Source: Acidobacteriota bacterium (GTDB taxonomy: Bacteria > Acidobacteriota > UBA6911). Taken from it: a DNA stretch of 64,000 nucleotides. Positions 16,418-25,089 of this stretch are shown here, in pieces (position 1 is the stretch's first letter; every line of letters starts with the position of its first letter). The notes under the pieces are model-generated. The model was not told the origin of the DNA. It was given only the letters and a program-made list of their open reading frames with translations, and made no database searches. Made by a program: the position numbers and the translations under genes. Location: assembly GCA_031271905.1 (NCBI GenBank), contig JAISUT010000048.1, positions 22,933-86,932 of the forward strand. The letters run 5' to 3'.

Positions 16418-16813
16418 TCAGGGCATGCAGCCGGGGACGCGGCATGGCGGAGGCGTCGCCGCCTCGCCGCGACCGCCCGCGAAAAACCCCGCCACGACCT
16501 GGAAGGCGCGCCGGAGCGCCAGCGCCGTGCGCAACGGCGACGGCAACTCCCCTTGCGCCAAGCCGGCGAGCAACTTCCGCCCATGCTCGCACCCCTCGCC
16601 GTCGATGGCGTAGTAGTGCCAGCGCCCCTCCCTGCGGCTTTTCACGATCCCCGACTGGGTGAGTATCTTCATGTGGTGGGAAAGCGTCGGCTGTCCGATC
16701 TTCAGCTCGTCGAGCAACACGCAGCCGCATTGCTCCCCTTGGCAAAGCAACTCCAAGATGCGCACCCGGTTCGCGTCGGAAAACGCGCGAAACACCCGAA
16801 ACCATTCGTTCAT
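16418..16813 (-). CDS. ArsR-family metalloregulator
   Basis: 131-aa winged-helix repressor. The DNA-recognition region reads IGQPTLSHHMKILTQSGIVKSRREGRWHYY, and the preceding helix carries the cysteine pair in GEQCGCVLLDEL, the position of the arsenic/antimony site in ArsR proteins. The start at 16813 is chosen for the GGGAGGG just upstream; the frame stays open to 16981 without a better site. Binding of As(III), Sb(III) or another soft metal would release DNA, by family knowledge. The three minus-strand genes aquaporin, GTPase and ArsR run in the same direction. The C-terminus also has a CRVPGC pair that could bind metal. Confidence 0.88.
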   Translation of the reverse strand: MNEWFRVFRAFSDANRVRILELLCQGEQCGCVLLDELKIGQPTLSHHMKILTQSGIVKSRREGRWHYYAIDGEGCEHGRKLLAGLAQGELPSPLRTALALRRAFQVVAGFFAGGRGEAATPPPCRVPGCMP

Positions 16814-17000
16814 GCCGTCCCTCCCATGTGACAAAGCGACGTGCATAGTTTCGTGCATGGGCCGAGACGAATCAACATAATTCGCACTTCGGGCTTCGCA
16901 CTTCGCACTTCGGGCTTCGGGTTCGCCAAGCGGCGGGAAGCGCCGGCGCAGGCCGCCGCGCCGGGGCGTCTCGGCCGTCATCGGGTCATCATCGAATATC

Positions 17001-18113
17001 CTACGGCGCGGCGACGACCTGGGTGAAGCGGTGCGTCGGGTTGGGGCGGCCCGGTTGCAAGCAACGCCATGCTTTGACTTCGCCGTCGAAGCCGCCCGCC
17101 CGGCACTCCTGCAAAGCTTCGCGCACCAAGGCGTCGAGTTTTTCCGGCGACGTCTCCACGCGGGCGTTGACCGTGAGTTTCGCCGTCCCGCCCGAGCCGG
17201 CGTCCCCGCGCAGGGACAGGGTGTCTCCCTTCCCGGTCAGGTTGCCGGCGACTTGCAGCCCGTCGCCACCCTCGCGCTCCAAGAGCGTCTTCACATGGCC
17301 GACCGCGTAACCGGCTTCGTCCAGACGCCGCGCCAAGGCTTCGAGGAGGCGGCGTGAGAAGGCGTTCCAGTCGCCGTCGCCGCCTTTCAGCTCCACCGTG
17401 CCGTTGAGCCATCCGAGGACGGCCTCGCCGTGCGCGTACAGGTCGTAATCGACTTCGGCGATGTGTGCCCCGGCCGGCGAATGCCCGCCGAGCGCCTGGT
17501 CCAGCCATGCGTCCACGCCGGCGCCGGTGGCGGCGCTCACCGGCGACACCCGGGCGAGGGGGAACGCCGCGCGCGTCCTCCCGAGCAGGGACTGCGCCTC
17601 GCCCTGCGAGAGCTTGTCCGCCTTGGCGAGCAGGATGATGTCGGCCTCTTCCAACTGCTTGCGGAAGATGTAGGCGGCGTCGGCGTGAAGCCCCGCCCGC
17701 CCCCCGTCGAGGATGGAGGCAAGGCGGCCGGGGTCGGCGAGCACCGAGAGCGGGGCGACCGACAGCTCCCGGCCCCAGTCCTGCTTCAGCGGCTGCATGA
17801 TGGTGGCGGAAAGGTCGGTGCAACTGCCGACCGGCTCGGCGACGATGACGTCGGCGTCCGCTTCTCCGCCGACCTTCCTCAAGGCGGCGAGCAACCCGTC
17901 GAAGTTGCAGCAGAAGCAACTGCCGCTCACCTCGGCGACCTTCAACCCCTTTTGCGACAGCCAGGCGGTGTCCACCAGCTCCGACGCCTGGTCGTTCGTG
18001 ACCAAGCCCACCCGCAACCCGCGCTTCGCCAACCGTTCGGCCGCCGCCCACAGCAACGTCGTCTTCCCCGCGCCAAGGAACCCCCCGACGAAAACAATCC
18101 GCACCGCCTTCAT
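17001..18113 (-). CDS. COG0523/CobW-family GTP-binding metallochaperone
   Basis: 370-aa G3E-family P-loop GTPase. Walker A is GFLGAGKTT near the N-terminus. SGSCFCC is the CxCC-type metal site after switch I, IVAEPVGS fits Walker B, and AKADKL fits the base-recognition motif. The C-terminal 130 residues differ from the standard CobW_C domain and look like an added alpha/beta domain. COG0523 proteins insert or deliver metals (Zn, Co, Ni, Fe); which metal is not visible. The gene lies between the ArsR and aquaporin genes on the minus strand, next to metal-uptake genes, so metal homeostasis is a safe general assignment. Confidence 0.85.
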   Translation of the reverse strand: MKAVRIVFVGGFLGAGKTTLLWAAAERLAKRGLRVGLVTNDQASELVDTAWLSQKGLKVAEVSGSCFCCNFDGLLAALRKVGGEADADVIVAEPVGSCTDLSATIMQPLKQDWGRELSVAPLSVLADPGRLASILDGGRAGLHADAAYIFRKQLEEADIILLAKADKLSQGEAQSLLGRTRAAFPLARVSPVSAATGAGVDAWLDQALGGHSPAGAHIAEVDYDLYAHGEAVLGWLNGTVELKGGDGDWNAFSRRLLEALARRLDEAGYAVGHVKTLLEREGGDGLQVAGNLTGKGDTLSLRGDAGSGGTAKLTVNARVETSPEKLDALVREALQECRAGGFDGEVKAWRCLQPGRPNPTHRFTQVVAAP

Positions 18114-18166
18114 GCCACGCCCCCCTTCCTATTATGGAGCCCCTGAGCTCCGACCATTGCACCCGA

Positions 18167-18964
18167 TCATTCCACCCGGCGGCAGCCTCCCTTCAACGCG
18201 CGTTTCATGAGCGGCTCGAGCGCGACCGCCACGAGCCCCCCCGCCACGGGCGCGAGGATGTAGACCCAGAAGAAGCCGCCGACGTCGTCCGGGAATGCCG
18301 CGTCGCCCCAGCCTGCGAGCCACGCCACGAGGCGCGGGCCGAAATCGCGGGCGGGGTTCAGCCCCGCCTGCGTCAGCGGCGCGACCAGCCAGATGACCGA
18401 GGAGACCGTAAGGCCGATGAACAGCGGCGTCGTCGAGCGGCCGGGCCCTCCCGTGTTGGCGTCCTCGGTCAGGCCGAAGATCGCCAGCACCAGCAGGAAC
18501 GTGCCGAAAGCCTCCGCCGCGATGGCGAGCGGCATCGAGACCACCGCGCCCCCGCCGGGGTTGGGATAGAACTCGCCGAACATCTTCGCGGTCGCCACCG
18601 ACGCCTCCGATCCCCGGACGATCTGGTGCGCCGACTCATACGCGGCGATGGAGGGGGAGAACAGCAGGAACACCGCCAGCCCCGCCAGGGTCGCGCCCAA
18701 CAGTTGCGCCCCCAGGTAGAGGGGCGCCTTGCCCGCGCCCATGCGGCGGCTGGCGACCATCGCCAGCGTCACCGCCGGGTTCAGGTGGGCGTTCGACAGG
18801 TGGCGCGTCAAGTAGATCGCCAGCGTCACGCCGACGCCCCAGGCGAACCCGACCTGGAAGATGCCGCTGTACTCGCCGAACAGCACCGCGACCGCCACCG
18901 AGCCGCATCCGAACAGCACTAGGACGAACGTCCCCAGCGCCTCCCCCATGAATTCCGCCTTCAT
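18167..18964 (-). CDS. MIP-family aquaglyceroporin
   Basis: 265-aa channel with six membrane helices and two half-helices carrying NPA boxes: HLNPAVTLAM and GLNPARDFGPRL. The aspartate after NPAR is the mark of glycerol facilitators, as opposed to strict water channels. The start at 18964 has GGGGAGG upstream; an open frame to 19051 is not needed. Aquaglyceroporins also pass As(III)/Sb(III) hydroxides, and the gene is 53 bp from the COG0523 gene and near an ArsR regulator, so a metalloid role is possible. No glycerol kinase is nearby. Confidence 0.92.
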   Translation of the reverse strand: MKAEFMGEALGTFVLVLFGCGSVAVAVLFGEYSGIFQVGFAWGVGVTLAIYLTRHLSNAHLNPAVTLAMVASRRMGAGKAPLYLGAQLLGATLAGLAVFLLFSPSIAAYESAHQIVRGSEASVATAKMFGEFYPNPGGGAVVSMPLAIAAEAFGTFLLVLAIFGLTEDANTGGPGRSTTPLFIGLTVSSVIWLVAPLTQAGLNPARDFGPRLVAWLAGWGDAAFPDDVGGFFWVYILAPVAGGLVAVALEPLMKRALKGGCRRVE

Positions 18965-19403
18965 CGACGACAACCTCCCCGTGGTCAACCGCATTGGAAA
19001 CAGATCGAATTTAATCGATGTATCGAAATAAATCAATATATTTTTTTCCATTCGAGGGCGAGATTTTCATCCCTGAGAGCCCGCATGGGGGGGTGTGCGT
19101 CGTCCCCGTCGATTTCCTGAAGCCATAGCCGGGCAGCCAAAACCACGGGATGAAGTTCGCGGCCGACCGGCACGCGCACGAAGCGAGCCGCGGCGGGGCA
19201 TGGCTCCCCCCCGCCGCGTCGTTGGCTAGAAGCACTACCCCGTCAACTACAGGCACCCGCCTCCCGTTTTCTGATTGGCTTCGCACGGCACGCCCCAATT
19301 CCCCATTTATTTAAATATTACGGGATTGCGATACCGTGATTTGTGCGATAGACTGGACACGAAGTATCCGAGGGCATTCGGGAGCATTTGGGGGGGGACG
19401 GCC
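18965..19403. other. Non-coding gap upstream of aquaporin
   Basis: About 440 bp with no convincing gene. The first 90 bp beside the aquaporin start are AT-rich (TCGATGTATCGAAATAAATC) and probably hold its promoter. The rest is GC-rich with no recognised riboswitch or RNA. The 95-aa frame on the minus strand lacks a ribosome site and family features. Confidence 0.4.
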
Positions 19404-20528
19404 ATGATACCGAGAACCATCGAAAAGGATATTGTAAACGCCGTGCGCGACGGCAAAAAGGCGGTCGTCCTGCTCGGGGCGAGGCAGGTGGGCAAAACCA
19501 CGCTGTTGCGTTCGTTGTTTGCGGACGACGCCGACGTGCTCTGGCTCAACGGCGACGCAGCGAACACCCGCTCGCTTCTAACGGCGCACAGCGTGGAGCG
19601 ACTGCGCGTCATGATCGGCAAACATACGGTGCTCGTCGTCGACGAGGCGCAGCGCGTCCCGGACATCGGCATCGTATTGAAGCTGGTCATCGACAACATC
19701 CCGAATGTCAAAGTCGTCGCCACGGGCAGCTCGTCGCTTGACCTCGCGAGCCAAACCAACGAACCGTTGACTGGTCGCAAGCGGCAGTTCCGCTTGTTTC
19801 CCCTGTCGTTCGCGGAGATGGCGGCGCATCACGGGCTGCTCTCGGAGAACAACCTGTTGTCGCATCGGCTTGTTTTCGGCTACTATCCGGACGTCGTCAA
19901 CTCGCCGGGCTCGGAGCGCGAATTGCTCGCGGATCTGTCCGACAGCTATCTTTACAAGGACATTTTGGTGCTGGATAGAATCAAAAAATCCGAACAGCTC
20001 ACAAGGTTGCTCCGGGCGTTGGCGTTCCAAATCGGCTCGCAGGTTTCGTATACCGAGCTCGGCCAATTGTGTGGTTTGGACAACAAGACGGTTGAAAGGT
20101 ATATCACGGTTCTGGAACAGGCTTTCGTCGTTTTCAGGCTCGGCACGTATTCGCGCAACCTGCGCAATGAGTTGAAAACAAGCCGTAAAATCTATTTCAC
20201 CGACAACGGCATCCGCAACGCGCTCATCGCCGATTTCCGCCCGCTGGATTTACGCGACGACATCGGCAAGCTATGGGAGAACTTCCTGGTCGGGGAACGT
20301 TTCAAGCGCAACGTTTACGCGGGCATCTACGCGAATCCGTTCTTTTGGCGCACGACGGCACAGCAAGAAATAGACTATATCGAAGAAAAAGACGGGCGGT
20401 TGTCCGCCTTTGAATTCAAGTGGAACCCCCAAACGAAGACGAAGCTGCCCAAGGCGTTCGCGGGAGCGTATCCGGACAGTTCCTTTGCTATTGTACACAA
20501 AGATAATTTCATGGATTTCGTGATGTGA
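19404..20528 (+). CDS. AAA+ ATPase with C-terminal DUF4143 nuclease-like domain
   Basis: 374-aa protein of the prokaryotic AAA_14/DUF4143 group. Walker A GARQVGKTT lies at about residues 25-33, Walker B-like TVLVVDEAQRVPDI follows, and the sensor is ATGSSSLDLASQ. The C-terminal half holds the DUF4143 region with a PD-(D/E)xK-like pattern (QQEIDYIEEKDG, FEFKW). The start at 19404 follows a run of G; an upstream in-frame start at 19275 lies in non-coding DNA. Base composition is lower in GC than the neighbours, and the gene is unrelated to them, consistent with transfer. Its role is unknown; these genes are scattered and often called mobile. Confidence 0.85.
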   Translation: MIPRTIEKDIVNAVRDGKKAVVLLGARQVGKTTLLRSLFADDADVLWLNGDAANTRSLLTAHSVERLRVMIGKHTVLVVDEAQRVPDIGIVLKLVIDNIPNVKVVATGSSSLDLASQTNEPLTGRKRQFRLFPLSFAEMAAHHGLLSENNLLSHRLVFGYYPDVVNSPGSERELLADLSDSYLYKDILVLDRIKKSEQLTRLLRALAFQIGSQVSYTELGQLCGLDNKTVERYITVLEQAFVVFRLGTYSRNLRNELKTSRKIYFTDNGIRNALIADFRPLDLRDDIGKLWENFLVGERFKRNVYAGIYANPFFWRTTAQQEIDYIEEKDGRLSAFEFKWNPQTKTKLPKAFAGAYPDSSFAIVHKDNFMDFVM

Positions 20529-20707
20529 ATGCCGTTCTATGGGAAAAACCGGGGAAGAAAAACGGGGGGGAAGCGGCAAGGAGGACTCAGGCCGCGAATA
20601 TGCGGGGGGATGCGTCACGCCGCGCCCCCGCGCCGCCACGGGGCGTGGACGGCTCAGGGCGCGGCGCCATCCGCCGGTTCGACGTTAGACGCCGGCGGTT
20701 CACCGGG

Positions 20708-21241
20708 TCATTTCTTCCCCAGTCCGTCAGAGAGCTTGATGCCGTCCACCAGCGTGATTCCCGTGATGCCGAAGATGCGCCGGTCGCCGCCCTCGGTCAG
20801 CAACTTGAACGGGGCGTCCTGCCCGGAGAGCGGCTTGCCATCCTCCTCCACGACCAGCAACGTCTTGTTCTCCTCGCCGCGCTTGGACAGCTCCGCCATG
20901 GAGAAGAAGGCGCGATAGCCGTCATGGGCTTCGAGGATCACGATGAACGACAGGTCGTAATGCTTGGGGGTCGGGGCGGTCTTGAGCTCCGCAGCCTTGA
21001 TCACGGAGACCAGGGGGACGCCGACGGCGGTCTTCTCCTGCTTGTCATGCCCCGCCGTGTATTTGGTGCTGTGCAGTTCTGCGGCGAACTGCTTCTTGAC
21101 ATCCTCCGGCGTCAGGACGCCAGGCTTCTGCACGTCGCCGCGAACCGTCAGGGACGTGGGGGGCGCCGGGGTTTGCGCCAACGCGCCGACGGCAAGGCCA
21201 AGCGACACCACGGCGACGGCGCAGCGAAACAACGTTTTCAT
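20708..21241 (-). CDS. Periplasmic molybdopterin-binding-fold (sulfite-oxidase-like) domain protein
   Basis: 177-aa exported protein: signal peptide to about residue 23 (GLAVGALAQ), then a domain like the oxidoreductase molybdopterin-binding fold. Typical pieces are LTVRGDVQKPGVLTPEDV, VGVPLVSVIKAAEL, LEAHDGYRAFFSMAEL, LVVEEDGKPL and RRIFGITGITLVDGI. The mature part has no cysteine, so it lacks the residue that ligates Mo in true enzymes; a ligand-binding or accessory role is more likely. The gene follows the TonB receptor on the same strand. AAAGGAAA precedes the start. Confidence 0.7.
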   Translation of the reverse strand: MKTLFRCAVAVVSLGLAVGALAQTPAPPTSLTVRGDVQKPGVLTPEDVKKQFAAELHSTKYTAGHDKQEKTAVGVPLVSVIKAAELKTAPTPKHYDLSFIVILEAHDGYRAFFSMAELSKRGEENKTLLVVEEDGKPLSGQDAPFKLLTEGGDRRIFGITGITLVDGIKLSDGLGKK

Positions 21242-21373
21242 ATCGAATTTCCTTTCTGCATTTCCACATTGGGGTGGGGGGCGCGCCCCGCCTCGGCGGG
21301 TGAACGCGACCAGATCCCTTTTCAGCGGCTTTCGGCGCCCGAGGGCCTGCCATGCCGGATGGCGCCTGAGGCC

Positions 21374-21410
21374 GGGGTGGCGCGGACGCCCTTCTTCACC
21401 GCGCCACCCC
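21374..21410 (-). terminator. Stem-loop between receptor gene and Moco-fold gene
   Basis: Perfect 12-bp arms GGGGTGGCGCGG (21374-21385) and CCGCGCCACCCC (21399-21410) with a 13-nt loop, about 50 bp after the receptor stop. There is no T-run, so it may act as an attenuating or mRNA-stabilising hairpin rather than a strong terminator. Confidence 0.45.
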
Positions 21411-21459
21411 GACCGAGGCGCGGCGGGAAAAGGGGCGACCCGCCGCGCAGGGGAAAAGC

Positions 21460-23703
21460 CTACAGCTTGTAACGCACGTTGGCGTAGATGTAACGGCCCG
21501 GAGTCGGATACTGCTCGCGATTGGTGCCGTTGTAAGTGCCCCAGCCGCGATAGTCGGTGTCGAAGAGGTTCTCGGCGCCGATGTTGAAGCTGAGGTTCCG
21601 GTTCTCCGGCGGGGAGATGGTCAACTTCAAGTCGACCAGCGCCGTGCCGGGGCTGTAGTTCCAGCGGTTGGCGCCGGACGTCCCATACCGGCTCTTGGCG
21701 TAATAGTCGAGCGCCGGGACGAGTTCCGCCCAGGAGTTCAGCCGGACGCTGGCGTAAAGCGAGCCGTTGTACGCCGGATTCGTGAACCGGTACGCCTCGT
21801 CGTCCCGGTTGACCGAATGGATGTAGCTGAAGCTGGTCCCCACGAGCAACTTGTCGGTCATGGTGAAATTGACGCCGAGGTCCAGCCCCTGGCGACGCAC
21901 GTCGCCGGCGATGTTGACGACTTGCCGCACCGCGAACCCGGGATAGCTGGCGGTGTCCACGTCCGTGCGCCCGATCATGTCGGCGTGCTTGCTGTAAAAC
22001 CAGTCCACGTCGATCGACAGGCGGTTCAGGAACTCGCCGTCCCAGCCGACCTCATGGTGCAACGCCTTCTCCGGCTTCAGGTCGGGGTTGGGGATCGCCA
22101 GCAACGGCAACCCGCTGCCCGAGTCGATCTGCCCGGAACCCATGTTCGAATACTGCTGCCGAATCGACGGGAAGCGGGTCTTCTTGGCGATGGAATAGTG
22201 CAGCGCATGCTTCTTGTTCAGGTTGTAGAACACGACCGCCTCGGGATCCAAGGCGTCGATGGAAGGCTCCGCCTCAAAGCCGGCGGAGGGGTTGGCGGCG
22301 ATCAGGTCGGCGACCTTGTCCCCGGCGAGGGTGGTGTGGCGGCGGCTGTAAAGCAGGCCTCCCTGGACCATCCAATGATCGTTGATCTTGTAGGTGTCCT
22401 CGATCGCCACGAAGAACACCTGCTCGTCTTCCTTCTGGTCCTTGCCGGCGATGTGGGCGCCGTCGTTGGCGCGCCCGGCAACGCTGTATTCCTTGTGCTG
22501 GTCGAATTTATAATCGAACTTCGCCTTCAGCACGTTGTTTTCGATGGCTTCCGTACCGATCTCCAGCGAGCCGCCCCAGGCGTAGTCGTCGTATATGCCG
22601 GTCTCTTGGTCCCGACGCGCGTAGGACTGCCCCCAGCCGTACAGCCCGTTGTCGTACTTGTCATAGTAGACGCGCGGCTTGATGTAGAAGTTCTTGAAGT
22701 TCGTGGTGGAGACGAAGGAGACGGTCTCCCTGTCCCAGTACGGCCATTCCCACCAAGTGTCCATGTAGCCGGGCGCCCAGCACTCGGCGTTGGTGCCTCC
22801 GTAGCCGTCGGTGCAACCGGTCGCGCCGTCCGGGTTGTGGCGGGGGCCCTTGCGCCCGGTCTGCTTGAGATAGCTCACCACGTATTCGTCGGTGGCGTTG
22901 GGCAGGTAGCCGAATTTGAACTCCATCTTCTTGTCGCTGGTGCCGTAATTCTTCCTGTCGGTGTCCTGCGACACGCCCAGCGCGTCCGTCCCCTTGTAGT
23001 TCTCCGCCATGCGGATGTAGTCGCGGTTCAACAGGGAGAACGCCGCCTGCGCGTACCATTTGTTCTGCAACGTGCCGACGACGCCATTGGCCTCGATCGT
23101 GTCGCCGAGCCCCATGCCGACGGTGATGTTGCCGTAAAGGGGCTTGTTGGGGCGCTGGGACACGATGTTGATGGCGCCGCCTAGGGCGTTGGGGCCGTAC
23201 AGCACGGAGCTGTAGCCCTTGGAGACGCTGATGGTCGAGACGCCGCTGGTGGTGAAACGCCCCATGTCCATGACGTAGTCGTAAGGCACGTACGCCGGGA
23301 TGCCGTCGATGAACACGGGCACCGAAGGCGTGCCGTTCCCATACGCCTGGAACCCGCGCACGAACACGCCGGACTCATAACGCCCGCCGCTCGGGCGTCC
23401 ATAGCGCACCCCGGGCGTCCGCCCCAGCGCGGTGCCGATGTCCTTCTTTTCAAACAGCTCGATGTCGGTCTTGGTCACCAACGTCTCCAACCGCTCCGCG
23501 GCGTCCAGCGACTTGCCGTCCACCGAGACCCGGTAGACGGTCCCCAGCGTAAAGACGTCGCTCTCGTCGCCGCCGTCCTCCTGCGCCGCCAGCGGCAAAG
23601 CCGCCAGCGCCAGCGCCAGCGCCGTCAAAATCGCCAGACGGGGGCGAAGCCCCGCAGGCGCACTCCGAGAATCCCGCCAACACGTATTGCGTTTTTGCTT
23701 CAT
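21460..23703 (-). CDS. TonB-dependent outer-membrane receptor (metallophore class)
   Basis: 747-aa receptor. After the signal peptide (ALALAALPLAAQ) comes a plug with KTDIELFEKKDIGTALGR, PGVRYGRPSGGRYESGVFVRG and VPVFIDGIPAYVPYDY, ending in YSSVLYGPNALGGAINIVSQRP. The barrel follows, with a classic C-terminus of the form ENLFDTDYRGWGTYNG to VRYKL. The start at 23703 has AAGGAGG upstream. It is transcribed away from the FecCD permease gene across a shared intergenic region and upstream of the Moco-fold gene. It is only distantly like the receptor at 7.7-10.2 kb and lacks the extra N-terminal domain, so the ligand probably differs. Confidence 0.94.
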   Translation of the reverse strand: MKQKRNTCWRDSRSAPAGLRPRLAILTALALALAALPLAAQEDGGDESDVFTLGTVYRVSVDGKSLDAAERLETLVTKTDIELFEKKDIGTALGRTPGVRYGRPSGGRYESGVFVRGFQAYGNGTPSVPVFIDGIPAYVPYDYVMDMGRFTTSGVSTISVSKGYSSVLYGPNALGGAINIVSQRPNKPLYGNITVGMGLGDTIEANGVVGTLQNKWYAQAAFSLLNRDYIRMAENYKGTDALGVSQDTDRKNYGTSDKKMEFKFGYLPNATDEYVVSYLKQTGRKGPRHNPDGATGCTDGYGGTNAECWAPGYMDTWWEWPYWDRETVSFVSTTNFKNFYIKPRVYYDKYDNGLYGWGQSYARRDQETGIYDDYAWGGSLEIGTEAIENNVLKAKFDYKFDQHKEYSVAGRANDGAHIAGKDQKEDEQVFFVAIEDTYKINDHWMVQGGLLYSRRHTTLAGDKVADLIAANPSAGFEAEPSIDALDPEAVVFYNLNKKHALHYSIAKKTRFPSIRQQYSNMGSGQIDSGSGLPLLAIPNPDLKPEKALHHEVGWDGEFLNRLSIDVDWFYSKHADMIGRTDVDTASYPGFAVRQVVNIAGDVRRQGLDLGVNFTMTDKLLVGTSFSYIHSVNRDDEAYRFTNPAYNGSLYASVRLNSWAELVPALDYYAKSRYGTSGANRWNYSPGTALVDLKLTISPPENRNLSFNIGAENLFDTDYRGWGTYNGTNREQYPTPGRYIYANVRYKL

Positions 23704-23885
23704 GCCTTGTTCCTCCTTGTCCAAGCTCGCAATTTATATACGACTTTCATAAAACAAACAAGACATGTTTTTAAAATATTTGAAGATTTTTTAATTTACA
23801 ATGCGGACGGCGCGGGAAGCGGCGACGAAACCGGGGGCCACGCCCCATTTCACCTAATTTTAAACGTTGAACTTGCAACACTGTC
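23704..23885. promoter_or_regulatory. Divergent regulatory region of uptake locus C
   Basis: About 180 bp between the receptor (minus) and permease (plus) starts. The half next to the receptor is strongly AT-rich with AAACAAGACATGTTT, a short imperfect palindrome near 23753-23767 that could be an operator. I see no clear Fur box. Both transcription units probably start here. Confidence 0.4.
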
Positions 23886-25088
23886 ATGGTTAAATTACAG
23901 CTTCGCGGCGACAGGCGGGGCGGGGCGGGCGGTTTTTTCCACCGGGGTTCTACGTTTATGTCTTACGGGTTCTGGCGGTTTGCAAGAAGGCTCGGCGGCG
24001 GGCGCAGCCCGCAGGGGTTGCGGGAGGCGCCGCCGCCGGAAGTCCGCCGGCCGCGGTCGCGCTCCATGTCCGCCCTGCCCAGGGCGCTCTCCTGGGCGGG
24101 CGGGGCGGCGTTGCTCGGCGTCGTGGCGCTGGTCTCGATGTGCCTGGGCAAGTACCCCGTCTCCCCGAAGGACATCTTGGCGTTCCTCGCCCAATCCTGG
24201 TTCGGCGCGTCGTATTTTTCCAACGAACAGATGTCTGTCTTGGAAAACGTCCTCTGGAACATCCGCCTCCCGCGCGTCCTGGCGGCGGCGCTGATCGGCT
24301 CGGCGCTCTCGGTCTCCGGCGCGGCGTACCAGGCGATGTTCGTGAACCCCCTGGTCTCGCCCAGCCTGCTCGGCGTGCTGGGGGGGGCGTCGCTGGGGGC
24401 GGCGGCGGGCATAGTATTCCTCAAAAGCTGGTACGCGGTGCAACTCACGACCTTCGCCGGGGGGATCCTCGCCGTGGGGGTCGCCGTCGGCATCGCCCGC
24501 GTCTACCGCGTCAACTCCACCATCATGCTGGTGCTGGGCGGCATCATCAGCGGGGCGCTGTTCACCTCGATGCTGGAGCTGGTGAAATACGTGGCGGACC
24601 CGTACAACGAGCTGCCCGCCATCACCTACTGGCTGATGGGCAACCTGTCGCAACCCGACCGCGAGACGACGCTGCGCGCCGCCGTCCCGATCTGCCTCGG
24701 GATCGGCGCGCTCGTCTTCCTGGGGCGGCACCTGAACGTCCTCAGCATGGGGGACGAGGAGGCGCGCGCCCTGGGGGTGAACGCCCCGAGGATCCGCCTC
24801 GCCGTCATCGTCTGCGCCACCGTCGTCAGCGCCACGACGGTCGTCATCGCCGGCAGCATCGGCTGGATCGGGCTGATCATCCCGCATTTCACCCGCATGG
24901 TCGCAGGGCCGGACAACGACCGCCTGCTGCCCGCAGCCGCCGTCATCGGCGCCGCCTACCTCATCGTCGTGGACGACGTCTGCCGGCTGGCGTTCTCTTT
25001 CGAGCTGCCCATCGGCATCGTCACCTCGCTGGTGGGCATACCCTGTTTCGCGTTTGTCTTGCGCAACGCGCGCAAAGGATGGAGTTGA
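23886..25088 (+). CDS. FecCD-family ABC transporter permease
   Basis: Inner-membrane permease subunit, 400 aa from the first ATG. The family core begins near residue 61, where another ATG (24066) would give a normal 340-aa protein; a third candidate is at 23958, and none has a strong ribosome site, so the start is uncertain. Core motifs are IRLPRVLAAALIGSALSVSG, NPLVSPSLLGVLGGASLG, YWLMGNLS and the coupling segment GWIGLIIPHFTRMVAGPDN. It is followed after 1 bp by the ATPase gene. Paralogue of the permease at 4.1-5.2 kb. No binding protein is encoded beside it. Confidence 0.9.
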   Translation: MVKLQLRGDRRGGAGGFFHRGSTFMSYGFWRFARRLGGGRSPQGLREAPPPEVRRPRSRSMSALPRALSWAGGAALLGVVALVSMCLGKYPVSPKDILAFLAQSWFGASYFSNEQMSVLENVLWNIRLPRVLAAALIGSALSVSGAAYQAMFVNPLVSPSLLGVLGGASLGAAAGIVFLKSWYAVQLTTFAGGILAVGVAVGIARVYRVNSTIMLVLGGIISGALFTSMLELVKYVADPYNELPAITYWLMGNLSQPDRETTLRAAVPICLGIGALVFLGRHLNVLSMGDEEARALGVNAPRIRLAVIVCATVVSATTVVIAGSIGWIGLIIPHFTRMVAGPDNDRLLPAAAVIGAAYLIVVDDVCRLAFSFELPIGIVTSLVGIPCFAFVLRNARKGWS

Positions 25089-25089
25089 C

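Noticed and set aside
18965..19403. Riboswitch or small gene upstream of aquaporin
   Set aside because: No known riboswitch core was seen, and the 95-aa minus-strand frame has no ribosome site or family match.
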